Of a stretch of DNA of 64,000 bases, positions 9,379 through 18,959 are shown piece by piece. The DNA is from Charina bottae (taxonomy: Eukaryota; Chordata; Lepidosauria; Squamata; Charinaidae). The translations under genes and the position numbers were made by a program. The notes under the pieces were generated by a model that did no database searches, was not told where the DNA came from, and saw only the letters and a list, made by a program, of their open reading frames with translations. How positions within the stretch are numbered: position 1 is the stretch's first letter; each line of letters opens with the position of its first letter. The DNA lies in contig JALMGJ010000008.1 in the NCBI GenBank assembly GCA_023362775.1, positions 24,504,501-24,568,500 of the forward strand. Reading direction: 5' to 3'.

Positions 9379-11159
9379 TTCTAAACCAAGCTGCAACTTT
9401 TTCTATTGATGTTTATCTGACCAAGATTGGGATTCTGCACACAAATGGACTTTTAGGGGGTGAAGGAAGCCTAACTCACATAAAAAGTATTGGTATGTCA
9501 CAAGCAATGCTAATGTTTCTGTTGTTTTCCCTAAACATTATATTATCCTTTGTAAGTTCATTAATACGTGATCACATGATTTTCAATCTCTGGAAATCTG
9601 CCTAGAAAAAAATATTAAGACACTGTTCATACATTCCATGAGCATTACTAGTACTGTGATACCTAAAGAATGTTTGCAAATGTTCCTGTTGCTTGAAGGT
9701 GAATTATCAGTTCTAGGACTGTGAGAATCAGTACATTTCCATGAAAGGACTAGAGTGCTAGATTGGGTGGTGAAAAAATCCACACAGGAGGGACTTTGCC
9801 AGCCTTCCCTGACTGTGTAGTCTCCAGATATATGCATTTACTCCCAGAATTCCCTAACTGGCATGGTCATCACTAAGAATTCTTAGTGGAATGAAGTCTA
9901 CATTTCTGGATGGAAGGGTTGAGGAAGCCTGGTCACTCCTAGTGGGAAAAGATTCCAGAAGGTAGTGCTGTCTTAGGAAGCTTAGATAATGCTAACAAGC
10001 CCAATAAGTAAAGATAAGGAGGAAAACATTTGATTTAATGTTTTCAGTTAAATTAGCCAGAGGGTGGAAATAGGCTAACTATAAGGAGAAAATTATTTTT
10101 CCCCACCAATACAAATAAGGCTGTTTTCTTTCTCCTTATAAGATAAGCTGTATTTCACACATAAATTTGCCAGTTGTGTGTATCGGAAGCTTTACGTTCC
10201 CTTTGCTTTCATATGTGCTGAATTATTCTGTGAGCCTTTATTTGATTCATACAAACATTTTATTGAGCTATTTTTGGTTATTCAGTTTCAGGTAATAGTT
10301 TCAGTTCTTGTTTACTGTTAATATTTTGAACTCACTATGATTCTTTTTCATATGGAACCTTAAATAAGCAGAAGCCTCTCTTGGTTTTTCCTTTAAAAAT
10401 CAGTTTATAGACAAACTTAACAATACATTTTGGAACAAAGCAGATTCCTGAAACAAAGCCTAAATGGCCAGAGCTGAATCACAGCAGATTTTTGACTTGA
10501 TTAATACTTTGTTTTGCACATTTACTACAAGGACAAAATTATTTTCCAAATGCACGAATATTTTAAAAATAGTAACCAATGTAATGATTTTGGGTGAATC
10601 CTATCAAAATAAAATAAAGTATTTGTAATTTAGTTTCTGTCATCGTGTCATTTTCAGCCTCTCTTTTAAAAATAATTTAAAAGGAGTGTATTATGTATAA
10701 GTACTATGCAAGCAGGTGGGTGTGTTAGTTCCCCAGAACTGTGAAACCTGAAATAAATTGTTTCACAGTTTCACAATGAGGTGAAATTTGCTGCATACAT
10801 TGAAATAATTTTTTCCAGCATCAGGCAAGCTGCAGCAAACCTGGAACTGGAATATGTGCCTCAATCTGAACAGCTCATTGGACAGACATATAGTGCAAGC
10901 TTTCTTGCCTTACCACTCCCTATCCTGTCCTATCTTCTAAATGCCTTATAGCCCTTAGCCGTTGTTCTGGTCTGGTCTGATCCAGAGTATGACAGCTTTC
11001 TCTTTCCAAGAATGGAGGAAAGCCCTAGAAAAGCCAGTGGCAAAAACAGCTGAAGGTGGGCGAGAGTGCCTAAAAAAATGGCAAAGACAAGCAATTCTAA
11101 CAAGAGAAATAAAGACAATAGAATAATGTGGTTGTGTGAAACTTTTAGCAAAGATCTGA
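9379..11159. other. AT-rich DNA, no gene seen
   Basis: No supported coding region or repeat. A small 11-bp inverted repeat lies at 10737-10747 and 10760-10770, too short to interpret. The 73-codon minus frame at 10930-11151 resembles nothing known to me. Confidence 0.55.
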
Positions 11160-11450
11160 AAATGAAAAGACAGATGTAGGTGTAGAGAACTACAGAAATG
11201 ACCTTGGAGAAACTACAGAGATGCTTACAGTAATTTGGTCAAAAACATGCTTCAAGCATGGGAAATAAAGATAACCTTAAAAAGAGTCTGAGTGGTTCCA
11301 CTCCAATTCCCTGGGGTATAAGAGGGAGAGAAGGGAAAATGCGGTCAGGCTTTCAAGATGCTGTTACTGTAGCCTTATCAATAAATATATTCCAGCCAAA
11401 TTTGTGGGGATGGTTTCTTGGTCTCGCCTGTCTCAAAGGGCTAACAGTAG
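11160..11450 (+). repeat. Possible solo LTR relic
   Basis: A TATAAGAG box near 11318, a GATGCTGTTACTGTAGCC block and AATAAA about 65 bp downstream are spaced as in an LTR (promoter then polyadenylation signal). A similar block order occurs at 32832-33107, suggesting a shared LTR family. No coding part or target duplication was found, so this is tentative. Confidence 0.35.
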
Positions 11451-11499
11451 GAAATGGTAACAGGTAAACTAGGAAGAGTACAAATGATGTGGAACTGTA

Positions 11500-12270
11500 G
11501 AGATAGTGTCAAAGTAACAAAAGCTCAAAATGAGCTGTGGGTTGGGAAAAAAATCTAAGAAAAACCCAAGGCTCTTTAGTTACGTTCAATGCAAAAGGAA
11601 GAGAAAAGATTTATATATCAGCTGCTTACTGAATATGGCAAAATGCTAACAGGTAACAGAAAAGGCGGAATTACTCAACTATTTTGGTTCAGTCATTTCC
11701 AACAAGATTGTATGTGATTCTCTATGGAACTGTGAAGAGTAGAATGAAAAGAAACGACTGCAGCGGGAGGCTGATACAAAAAGTGAAGGAATGTCTGTTT
11801 GAATAGGTTTAAATCTCCAGGGCCAGGTGAATTGCATCCAAAGCTACTGAAGGAACTTGCTAATGCTCTAGCTGGTTATCATCTGACAAATCCTAGAGCA
11901 GAGCTTTCCAAACTTTTCATGTTGGTGACACACTTTTTAGACATGCATCATTTCGCGACACACTCTTACAGCAGGGCACAAGGCAGGCACTAGGACCTGT
12001 GTGGAATCACAGCAGGTTTGGAGGCAGCCAGGCAGAAGGCAGGCACTAGGACCTGCGCAGAATCCTGGCAGGGCACGGAGGCAGCAGCAGCCGCGACACA
12101 CCCGGACACTGCAGCCGACACACTAACGTGTCCCGACACACAGTTTGGAAAGCTCTGTCCTAGAGAATGGATGAAGTGTGGCAGACTACTGAAGGAGGTC
12201 AGATATCCCTATCTTCAAAAAAGGGAAAGGGAAGATATGTGGATTACACACTAATCATTCAGATATTGTT
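11500..12270 (+). mobile_element. CR1-type LINE relic, split by a hAT MITE
   Basis: A decayed plus-strand fragment of a CR1-like reverse transcriptase. The best stretch (about 11805-11880) translates to FKSPGPGELHPKLLKELANA, the conserved CR1 K(S/G)PGPD-IHP-LKELA region. After the MITE at 11899-12157, the sequence continues with blocks that recall TGG-ACTG and ATCCCTATCTTCAAAAAGGG, the PIFKKG motif. Upstream bases 11640-11720 resemble the preceding CR1 region. Frameshifts and stops make it long dead. Confidence 0.6.
11899..12157. mobile_element. hAT MITE, copy A
   Basis: 259-bp non-autonomous element with terminal inverted repeats CAGAGCTTTCCAAACT and AGTTTGGAAAGCTCTG, flanked by a perfect 8-bp duplication TCCTAGAG (11891-11898 and 12158-12165). 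An 8-bp duplication and a CAG-start terminus are hAT hallmarks. The inside repeats GCAGGCACTAGGACCTG-like units. A near-identical copy is at 21406-21661. It interrupts the CR1 relic and so is younger than it. Confidence 0.9.
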
Positions 12271-12398
12271 ATCTAGGCAGGTTTTAGAGTATAAAACAAT
12301 TTATCTGTAAATAACTTGAAAATAGTGTTGTGATTACTACTTGTATTCTTTGTAGGACTTATGCACATAAAATGTAATTTCGTCATATAACTTTACAT

Positions 12399-12684
12399 CA
12401 GTGTTTCTCCAGGTATGGTCTGAGGACTCCTGGGGGTCCCCAAGACCCTCTCAGGGATCTGCCAAATCAAAATTATTTGCTAGCCTATGTTGAAAAATAA
12501 TACAATATTAAAATCCCATCAAACAATCGTGAGAAGTGGTAATGGCAGCAAATGCATCAATTTTAATTTTTTAATATGGTAAAAATTGATAAATATAACC
12601 CATACAAACAAAAACTATTTTGGGGTCCTCCAGAATTTTTAAAAGAGGGAAGGGTCCTGAAAGACAAAAGCTTAAGAAACACTG
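12399..12684. mobile_element. hAT MITE, Charlie-like termini
   Basis: 286 bp with termini CAGTGTTTCTC and AGAAACACTG, flanked by a perfect 8-bp duplication CTTTACAT (12391-12398 and 12685-12692). No transposase coding; the interior is AT-rich. The ends are of the widespread Charlie/Tip100 hAT type. Confidence 0.88.
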
Positions 12685-12692
12685 CTTTACAT

Positions 12693-13418
12693 CATATGAG
12701 GACATGGAGAGCAAGAAATAAGATGAATGGAAATGCAACTTTTCTATTGTTTTCTGTTTAGGATTTGTCCCTTTTAAATTTGTCCCTTTTTAATTAACTT
12801 AGTACCTTGCAAAGGTGATCTGTAGTACAAGATTGTTACCTGGTGAAAGTGGTCCTATCTACAAATAGGTTGAAACATACTCTGGTGAGCTCCATTCATC
12901 ATAGCCAATGGTCAGGGGGCTTAGGAATTGGTTTCCAACAATACCCAAATTCTGTAGGTTGCTATATCCTGTTTTGCTCTTTATGGACTTAAAAGGAATT
13001 GGCTGTTTGTTCAAATTTACTTTTTAATTGTGTTTCAGATTGATTTTTCTTTTAAGGAAAAGAAGATTCTCAGAAATCTAAAGAACCACAAGTCTTTCAC
13101 TGTTTTATTTTCTTAACTGTTTCCCAATATACCAATCTCTAACATACTGTATGTAATAACATGACATCAACACTTTAAAAAGGGATATAGTTGTGTCCCT
13201 GCAGAGTTCTTGTATACCAGCAAAACTGTACACCAATAATTTGTAATGCACATCACTGTAGTGAGTGAGTAGATTTCTACAGCCATGTAAGAACTCATTT
13301 TAGTCTTCACCTATCAATTTGCATATGTTAAAAATGGGACGGGAAAGATCTCTCATTAAACCATGATTTACAAAAAATAATGATGAAAAGTAAGTAGAAT
13401 TTTCCCTTTCAGTATAAG
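12693..13418. other. AT-rich DNA, no gene seen
   Basis: No supported gene. A weak MITE-like block (CATAGCCAATGGTCAGG, about 12900) may be a remnant of the 2871/27413 family. Confidence 0.5.
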
Positions 13419-13774
13419 TGTGATGATCTCAACAACAATGTCCCAATGAACACTTCTCCATGCAGTTCAGTGAAATGCAGATAAAGCTTTATTCAGGATA
13501 CATGTTCATTGAAGCACTCCTAAAGACTTGAATGCTAATTCCCGCCAAACTATTCCCTCTTAACTCCCCCCTTGCGCGCCAATTCACCAACGATGATCTC
13601 ATGAAGCAAACGGTCCCATCTCCTCTCCGTTGCAGGTGCGTGACCTTGGCCGAGCTGTCTCTAGCTTCCACCAGCAGACATAACACTCAACTGCCATCCC
13701 CCCTGCCAACTACTATGCAAGCACTATGCTATGCTTAATCCTAATGGCAGGATTCATAGACATGAACCCTGACA
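13419..13774 (-). repeat. sushi-type 3' LTR
   Basis: 356 bp, TGTCAGGG...ATCATCACA in element orientation. It differs from the 5' LTR at three substitutions. Minus-strand AATAAA lies at 13488-13493. Directly upstream in the element, on the minus strand, is the purine-rich GGAGGGTCGGCA (13775-13786), the likely polypurine tract. Confidence 0.95.
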
Positions 13775-13933
13775 TGCCGACCCTCCAAAATAATGAATAA
13801 TATGCAAAGAACAAGAAAGGTTAAAAAGTACAAGTAAACATAAAGGCATATGGAACAATTCCAGAAATCTTCAGGCTGCAACACAATGGGAGGCACGGAG
13901 ATCTGAAAAACAGAAACAATAACAATTGTGCAG

Positions 13934-14158
13934 TTAACCAGGTTTAGTAGGGAATTGATCATGGAATTTCTTCAATAACCTTGGTGCTGAAACATGGATT
14001 TTATCAACCCATTCCTCAAACCCCACAGGTAAATGTTTCCATTGGACCAAATACTGTAATTTTCCTCTATGTATTCTGGAGTCCAAAATGTTCACAATCT
14101 CAAAGTGTTCGTTATCTCCCACCATGATAGGTGGAGGTGTTACTGGATCTGGATGCCA
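13934..14158 (-). CDS. sushi Pol C-terminus: chromodomain
   Basis: In the same frame as the integrase and separated from it by one TAA. Residues include FEIVNILDSR, then LQYLVQWKHLPVGFEEWV, then a helix ending LLKKFH: the three-stranded sheet plus helix of a chromodomain. In chromoviruses this module sits at the integrase C-terminus and is thought to steer integration by binding modified histones. It has no start codon of its own in the family. With the upstream stop it would be made only by readthrough, so it is functionally part of a broken pol. Frame ends at 13934. Confidence 0.88.
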   Translation of the reverse strand, partial: WHPDPVTPPPIMVGDNEHFEIVNILDSRIHRGKLQYLVQWKHLPVGFEEWVDKIHVSAPRLLKKFHDQFPTKPG

Positions 14159-17065
14159 TTAATGAGCAGGTTTAACTGGTTTCAATAAACTGATGTGAAA
14201 GACGGGATGCACTCTACGAAGGTTCTTTGGCAAGTCCAACTGAGCGGCCACCGGGTTGATCACTTTCACAATAGGAAAAGGGCCAATAAACTTAGGACCC
14301 AGTTTCTTGGAAGGCTGAGTTGATTTCAAATGTTTTGTAGACAGGTAAACCTTTTCTCCCACTACTAAAGGCCATTCTGGAGCTCGTTTACGATCAGCAA
14401 AGGTTTTGTAAGAATCTTTAGCCTCCTGCAATATATTCAACATTATAGGCCAATTTGATTGTATTTTTGTAATCCATTCATCTGCCAATACAGGATCAGA
14501 CTGTTGAATCATGGCGGGGTCAGGTAATTCAGGAATAGGGACAAAATCTTGACCAGTAGCCACTTTAAATGGGGAAAACCCAGTGCTCTGATGAACAGCA
14601 TTATTATAGGCCACCTCAGCAAAAGGTAATAACTCCACCCAATTGTCTTGCTGATGACTAATGTAACACCGTAAATACTGTTCCAATACGGAGTTAAGCC
14701 GTTCGCCAGCCCCATTCCCCTGGGGGTGGTGCCCAGAAGTGAGACCCTGTTCAGTTCCAATCAATTTTAAAAATGATTTCCAAAATTTGGCGGTAAACTG
14801 ACTTCCGCGATCGCTGATAATCCGCAAGGGGGCGCCGTGTGCTCGGTAGATGTGCACGATGAATAACTTTGCCAGTTGACCAGCAGATGGTAGTCCTTTG
14901 CAAGGAATAAAATGAGCTTGCTTAGAGAATAAATCAGTCACTACCCATATTACGGTTTTGCCTTTACTCTCTGGTAAGTCCACAATGAAATCCATTGAAA
15001 TTTGCTTCCATGGGCTTGTTGGCTCAGCCACGGTTTGCAACAGCTCCACCGGTTTCCCGGGCGCTTTTTTCATGGAGGCACAAACATGACATGACAACAC
15101 ATATTGTTTAACATCTTTCCTCAAGGTTGGCCACCAAAGTTGCCTTCTAACCAAATGTAAAGTTTTTACAAATCCAAAATGTCCGGCAATTTTACTATCA
15201 TGACAACTCTGTAAAATAGCTTTTCTCACAGTTTCAGGAACATATAATCTGTCTCCGTTCCACCACACCCCATTAGTTTCAGTTAAAGTTTGTTTGTGAT
15301 CTTTCCACCAATCATCAATCCCCATAGCTTCCCGAAGTTCTTTTTCCAAGGAAGGTTCACATGTGGTTTTCTGTTGTTTGGCCTTGCTTCTAGTGAGAGC
15401 AACGTTCCCTTGTAACTGTACTGGTATAGGTGCTCTAGTACTTTCAGGACCAGGCTCCTCCTGGTTCGATAATCCCAATTGTTGTGGAGACATTACTGTA
15501 GATACCACTAGTTCTGTTTGGGTGTCATGTTGTGGTAACCTAGACAAAGCATCTGCTAAAAAGTTTTTCCCTGCTGGCAAATACTTTAAAGTGAAATTAA
15601 ATCTACTGAAAAATTCAGCCCAACGGATTTGTTTAGGATTTAATTTCCGAGGAGTTTTAAGTGCTTCCAAGTTCTTATGGTCAGTAAAAACTTCAAATGG
15701 ATGAGGAGAACCCTCCAGTAGGTGTCGCCATGTAGCTAGAGCGTGTCGCACTGCAAAAGCCTCCTTTTCCCAAACCAACCAACGTTGTTCAGCCTCAGTA
15801 AATTTGCGAGAAATATATGCACAAGGCCTTAATTGATCGTTATTGTCTTTTTGCAATAATATACAGCCAATTGCAGAATTGGACGCGTCTGTCTGGATCA
15901 CAAAGGGGCGTTCTGGATCAGGATGTTTTAAAATGGGTTCTGCAGTGAACAACTGCTTCAATTGTTCAAAAGCCGTTTGGCATGCCGGCGTCCATTTTAA
16001 TTTCGTTTGAGGCTTATTTGCTAATACGCCATCAGCCGATTTCTTGGTTTTTAACATATCGGTTAATGGTAATGCAATCTTTGCAAACGCAGGAATAAAC
16101 TGGCGATAAAAATTTGCAAATCCCAGAAAAGCCTGTAATTGCTTTTTTGTTCTGGGTGTTTCCCACGCCAACACATCTTTGACTTTGGCGGGATCCATTT
16201 CTATGCCCTGATGAGATATTCTGTAGCCTACAAAGTCCAGTTTCTCTTTGTGAAATTCACATTTAGACAACTTAACATACAACTTGTTTTCTAAGAGCTT
16301 TCTAAGTACTGCTTTTACTAGTTTCACATGTTGCTCCATGGTCTCTGTGTATATCAATATGTCATCCAAATATACCAATACCCCTTGGTACAGGAATTCA
16401 TGCAGAACCTCATTAATTAAGCTCATGAAGACTCCAGGCCCGCCCCTTAATCCGAACGGCATGACTTTATATTGAAAACAGCCCAATTGGCAATTAAAGG
16501 CGGTTTTCCACTCATCCCCTTCCTTTATGCGTACTCTAAAATACGCTTCTCTCAAATCCAGCTTGGTGAAGATTTTTCCTTTGGTTAGTTGAGCCAGCAT
16601 ATCTTTCATCAAAGGCAGCGGGTATTGGTTAGAAATACAAATAGCATTCAGCCCCCTATAGTCAGTACAAAGTCTTAAGGAACCATCTTTCTTTTTCCTG
16701 AATAATACTGGAGCTGCCGTGGGGGATGTGGAAGGCTCAATAAATCCCCGCTTTAAGTTCTTATCTATAAAATTCCTCAGCTCTTGCAGTTCCTTATGAG
16801 TCATTGAATACAACTTAGGTTTAGGCAGCACTGCTCCAGGCTCCAATTGCAAAGAACAGTCTGTTTTTCGATGAGGGGGCATCTGATCTGACTCCGTCTC
16901 TACAAAAATCTCCCCCTCCTCATACACTGACGGTGCCACCGCTGCTTGGGCTAGCTCCCGTAACACACAGAGTCCTGCAGCTTCCCGCTCAACTCCCAAA
17001 TATGAGCCGTCTGCAAATTCCATTTCTCCAGAAACCCAGTCAATCTGAGGGTTACGCTCCCTCAA
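14159..17065 (-). CDS. sushi Pol: reverse transcriptase, RNase H, integrase
   Basis: A 968-codon open stretch beginning at a TTG just after an in-frame TGA and ending at TAA (14159-14161). Reverse transcriptase about residues 78-255 with LDLREAY (169-175) and YLDD (232-235). RNase H has D393, E433/E435, D462 and D505 (TDAS, WEKE, TDHKNL, ADALSR). Integrase has the HHCC finger (H622, H629, C659, C662) and the catalytic D692, D752 and E788, followed by a GPY/F-type module. All catalytic residues are in place. Order RT-RNase H-integrase is that of Ty3/gypsy. Only the flanking stops show decay, so it would not be joined to protease or chromodomain without readthrough. Confidence 0.93.
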   Translation of the reverse strand: MRERNPQIDWVSGEMEFADGSYLGVEREAAGLCVLRELAQAAVAPSVYEEGEIFVETESDQMPPHRKTDCSLQLEPGAVLPKPKLYSMTHKELQELRNFIDKNLKRGFIEPSTSPTAAPVLFRKKKDGSLRLCTDYRGLNAICISNQYPLPLMKDMLAQLTKGKIFTKLDLREAYFRVRIKEGDEWKTAFNCQLGCFQYKVMPFGLRGGPGVFMSLINEVLHEFLYQGVLVYLDDILIYTETMEQHVKLVKAVLRKLLENKLYVKLSKCEFHKEKLDFVGYRISHQGIEMDPAKVKDVLAWETPRTKKQLQAFLGFANFYRQFIPAFAKIALPLTDMLKTKKSADGVLANKPQTKLKWTPACQTAFEQLKQLFTAEPILKHPDPERPFVIQTDASNSAIGCILLQKDNNDQLRPCAYISRKFTEAEQRWLVWEKEAFAVRHALATWRHLLEGSPHPFEVFTDHKNLEALKTPRKLNPKQIRWAEFFSRFNFTLKYLPAGKNFLADALSRLPQHDTQTELVVSTVMSPQQLGLSNQEEPGPESTRAPIPVQLQGNVALTRSKAKQQKTTCEPSLEKELREAMGIDDWWKDHKQTLTETNGVWWNGDRLYVPETVRKAILQSCHDSKIAGHFGFVKTLHLVRRQLWWPTLRKDVKQYVLSCHVCASMKKAPGKPVELLQTVAEPTSPWKQISMDFIVDLPESKGKTVIWVVTDLFSKQAHFIPCKGLPSAGQLAKLFIVHIYRAHGAPLRIISDRGSQFTAKFWKSFLKLIGTEQGLTSGHHPQGNGAGERLNSVLEQYLRCYISHQQDNWVELLPFAEVAYNNAVHQSTGFSPFKVATGQDFVPIPELPDPAMIQQSDPVLADEWITKIQSNWPIMLNILQEAKDSYKTFADRKRAPEWPLVVGEKVYLSTKHLKSTQPSKKLGPKFIGPFPIVKVINPVAAQLDLPKNLRRVHPVFHISLLKPVKPAH

Positions 17066-17074
17066 CCATTTAAG

Positions 17075-17449
17075 TCACAACACTATGGGCTGATTGGAAA
17101 TGGGAGCCACAATGAACCTAATAGTCTCTTGATGCATCCCAATAGTCATTTTCAACGCTTCTGTATAATATTCCACTGGACCCCCTTTCATATCTGATCC
17201 ATCCAACTGGCAAAATATGATGGGAACTTTTAACTTATGCAACTTAAGTCTCAGTCCTGTAACAATGGCAGGATGCATCAAACATCTTGAGCACCCCGAG
17301 TCCAGCATTGCCATCAAATTGTTCTGATCCCTCCCATCTAAAGTTTCAAGCTTTATCTTAACCTGCATGGTAGGACAATCTCCACTCACCAGCAGATCAG
17401 AGAGCCGATCTGTAAATGCCTGGCCCCCGGCGCACTTCAAACCAGGCAT
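17075..17449 (-). CDS. sushi Pol N-terminus: aspartic protease
   Basis: 124 residues in the pol frame, which is -1 to gag and overlaps its 3' end. The active-site motif is MLDSGCS with D50-S51-G52, followed by hydrophobic strands typical of retropepsins. It would cut the Gag-Pol precursor. The frame then meets TGA at 17075-17077, at a position where this family normally continues straight into a short linker and the reverse transcriptase; the residues after the stop (WLRERNPQIDW) are the conserved continuation. This fits a single nonsense substitution. The ATG at 17449 is unlikely to be used; expression should come by frameshift from gag. Confidence 0.85.
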   Translation of the reverse strand: MPGLKCAGGQAFTDRLSDLLVSGDCPTMQVKIKLETLDGRDQNNLMAMLDSGCSRCLMHPAIVTGLRLKLHKLKVPIIFCQLDGSDMKGGPVEYYTEALKMTIGMHQETIRFIVAPISNQPIVL

Positions 17450-18855
17450 CGCTTGTTTTCCGCCGGCTGCATGAATTCTTCGTCAGAGGAGTCGTTCTCT
17501 CCCCCAACCAATTCCAGTGTCTTGCTTTCATCTAGGGCATGGGCTGTCCCCTTGCGTGGCTGCAGCTTAACTGGTTTGGAAAACTGACTTTCCGGCTTTG
17601 CCTTTACTGTAGAGGGTTTTTGAGGGCAGTTGCTAAGACGATGCCCCTCTTTGCCACATTTAAAGCACAAGCCCCGTTTTGCTCTGCGTTCTTTTTCCTC
17701 TTCCCAAGTATTTACTCTGGCCGGTTTCTTTGCCGGTGGTTGCCCCAGAGGGTGTCTCCCGGAGCTATGCAGCTTCCTGTACGATCTCAGTCTTAATTGG
17801 GTGCTCTCTGCTTTGCCGGCTAATTGAATCCATTCCTCCAGGGTGTCTGGGTCACCTCTCCCCACTGCCATTTCTAGAATCTCAGGTTTCAGTCCCATCT
17901 GGAAATATTCCACCTGAAAAGATTCAGGGCAGCTAGGGACCATACCTATAAGTTTTTTAAACTCCATCGCATATTCTGCAACAGATCGGTTCCCCTGGCT
18001 TAGCTGCTGCAGTTGCACCCTAGCTGACATTTTAGAGAGCGTATCTTCAAATCTCCTTCGCAAGGCTAACATAAAGCTGTGAAAAGTCAATAACTCCGGA
18101 GACTTGGAGTCATGTAACGCCACCAGCCATAAAGCAGCCTCTCCTTCTAAGAAACTTGAGACATACCTCACTTTGGCCTCTTCAGTCAGGAAAGCATCCT
18201 CAAACTCCTCCATAAAACCTCTGACATGGGTCATAAAGGAAGCCAATTTCCCTGGGTCACCATCAAATTGCATCTTCAATTTGTTTACGGCGAACACCCT
18301 GGCTTGACCCCTTTGTAATCCACTTACTGGCATTTGAGTCATCTCCAATTCAGGTTCTGAAAAATCATCCTCTTCTTCCTCTCCACTGGACGTGCCACTC
18401 TCTGCTGCCGTGGTCATCAATTTCGGTTTTAAGTCCACCACTGGGCCCCCTTCCTGCTTTGGAGCCAGGGCCAGTTGCTGTACGGACTGAATGAGGGTTT
18501 GTAGCTGCTGGCTAATAGTCTCCAGTTCAAAATCAAGGCGTGCAGTCTTCGTTTCCAATGAAGCCACACTTTGGGACTGGGTAACTCTGGGTTTAGCCGT
18601 GCGTTTCCCCATCCCAGCCTGGATGCCACCTCCAATCCCCACGGACCATTCTGCTCCCACTCTGGGGGTGCGTGCCATGGCTAGTTCGGCAGCCTCTACT
18701 CCACTCCGTCGAGGCCCCTTCTTGGAGGTTTTTTTCTTGCCCACTTCTGGTTCAGCAGCCATCCTTTTTTCTTCCTTGGGAATTACTTCCAAACCTGAAG
18801 AAGTGCCTGGTTGCTCTTCTTCCCCCGCCTGGAAACATTCCATAGATTCTTCCAT
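17437..18855 (-). CDS. sushi Gag
   Basis: 472 residues from an ATG at 18855 with a good context (A at -3, G at +4). The N-terminus is acidic then basic, with a coiled-coil-like stretch about 100-130. The capsid region (about 195-350, with FLEGEAALWLVAL and RRRFED blocks) is of the sushi type shared with PEG10/RTL proteins. A CX2CX4HX4C zinc knuckle lies at C397, C400, H405, C410. It packages the element RNA. No stop or frameshift was seen. The C-terminal codons overlap the protease frame, as expected for -1 frameshifting. Confidence 0.93.
   Translation of the reverse strand: MEESMECFQAGEEEQPGTSSGLEVIPKEEKRMAAEPEVGKKKTSKKGPRRSGVEAAELAMARTPRVGAEWSVGIGGGIQAGMGKRTAKPRVTQSQSVASLETKTARLDFELETISQQLQTLIQSVQQLALAPKQEGGPVVDLKPKLMTTAAESGTSSGEEEEDDFSEPELEMTQMPVSGLQRGQARVFAVNKLKMQFDGDPGKLASFMTHVRGFMEEFEDAFLTEEAKVRYVSSFLEGEAALWLVALHDSKSPELLTFHSFMLALRRRFEDTLSKMSARVQLQQLSQGNRSVAEYAMEFKKLIGMVPSCPESFQVEYFQMGLKPEILEMAVGRGDPDTLEEWIQLAGKAESTQLRLRSYRKLHSSGRHPLGQPPAKKPARVNTWEEEKERRAKRGLCFKCGKEGHRLSNCPQKPSTVKAKPESQFSKPVKLQPRKGTAHALDESKTLELVGGENDSSDEEFMQPAENKRCLV
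17455..17461 (-). promoter_or_regulatory. Candidate -1 frameshift site
   Basis: Minus-strand heptamer GGAAAAC, read in the gag frame as G GAA AAC, lies just before the gag stop and inside the gag/protease overlap. Sushi-group elements and PEG10 use GGGAAAC. Here the second base pair of the slip is imperfect, so efficiency is uncertain. I cannot fold a downstream pseudoknot by eye. Confidence 0.4.
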
Positions 18856-18944
18856 GCTGAAATTGCTTGGACGAGTCGATTCTCACTCAGGAGGCACTAA
18901 TTGGAGTTACCAATTGTAACCTCAGGATAAACCGACGAAATTGT

Positions 18945-18959
18945 AGATTCAAGTCTTTC
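18945..18959 (-). promoter_or_regulatory. sushi self-priming primer-binding site
   Basis: Right after the 5' LTR the minus strand reads GAAAGACTTGAATC. The 12-mer AAAGACTTGAAT is exactly complementary to ATTCAAGTCTTT in the LTR sense strand (19074-19063), a likely transcript start. That is the Tf1/sushi mode, where the RNA 5' end folds back as primer in place of a tRNA. I find no tRNA 3'-end complement here. Confidence 0.75.

Noticed and set aside
10737..10770. 11-bp inverted repeat as a MITE or terminator
   Set aside because: Too short, no target duplication, and no related copy seen in the window.
17539..17936. Several overlapping plus-strand frames of 60-85 codons
   Set aside because: They are shadows of the minus-strand gag and have no features of their own.
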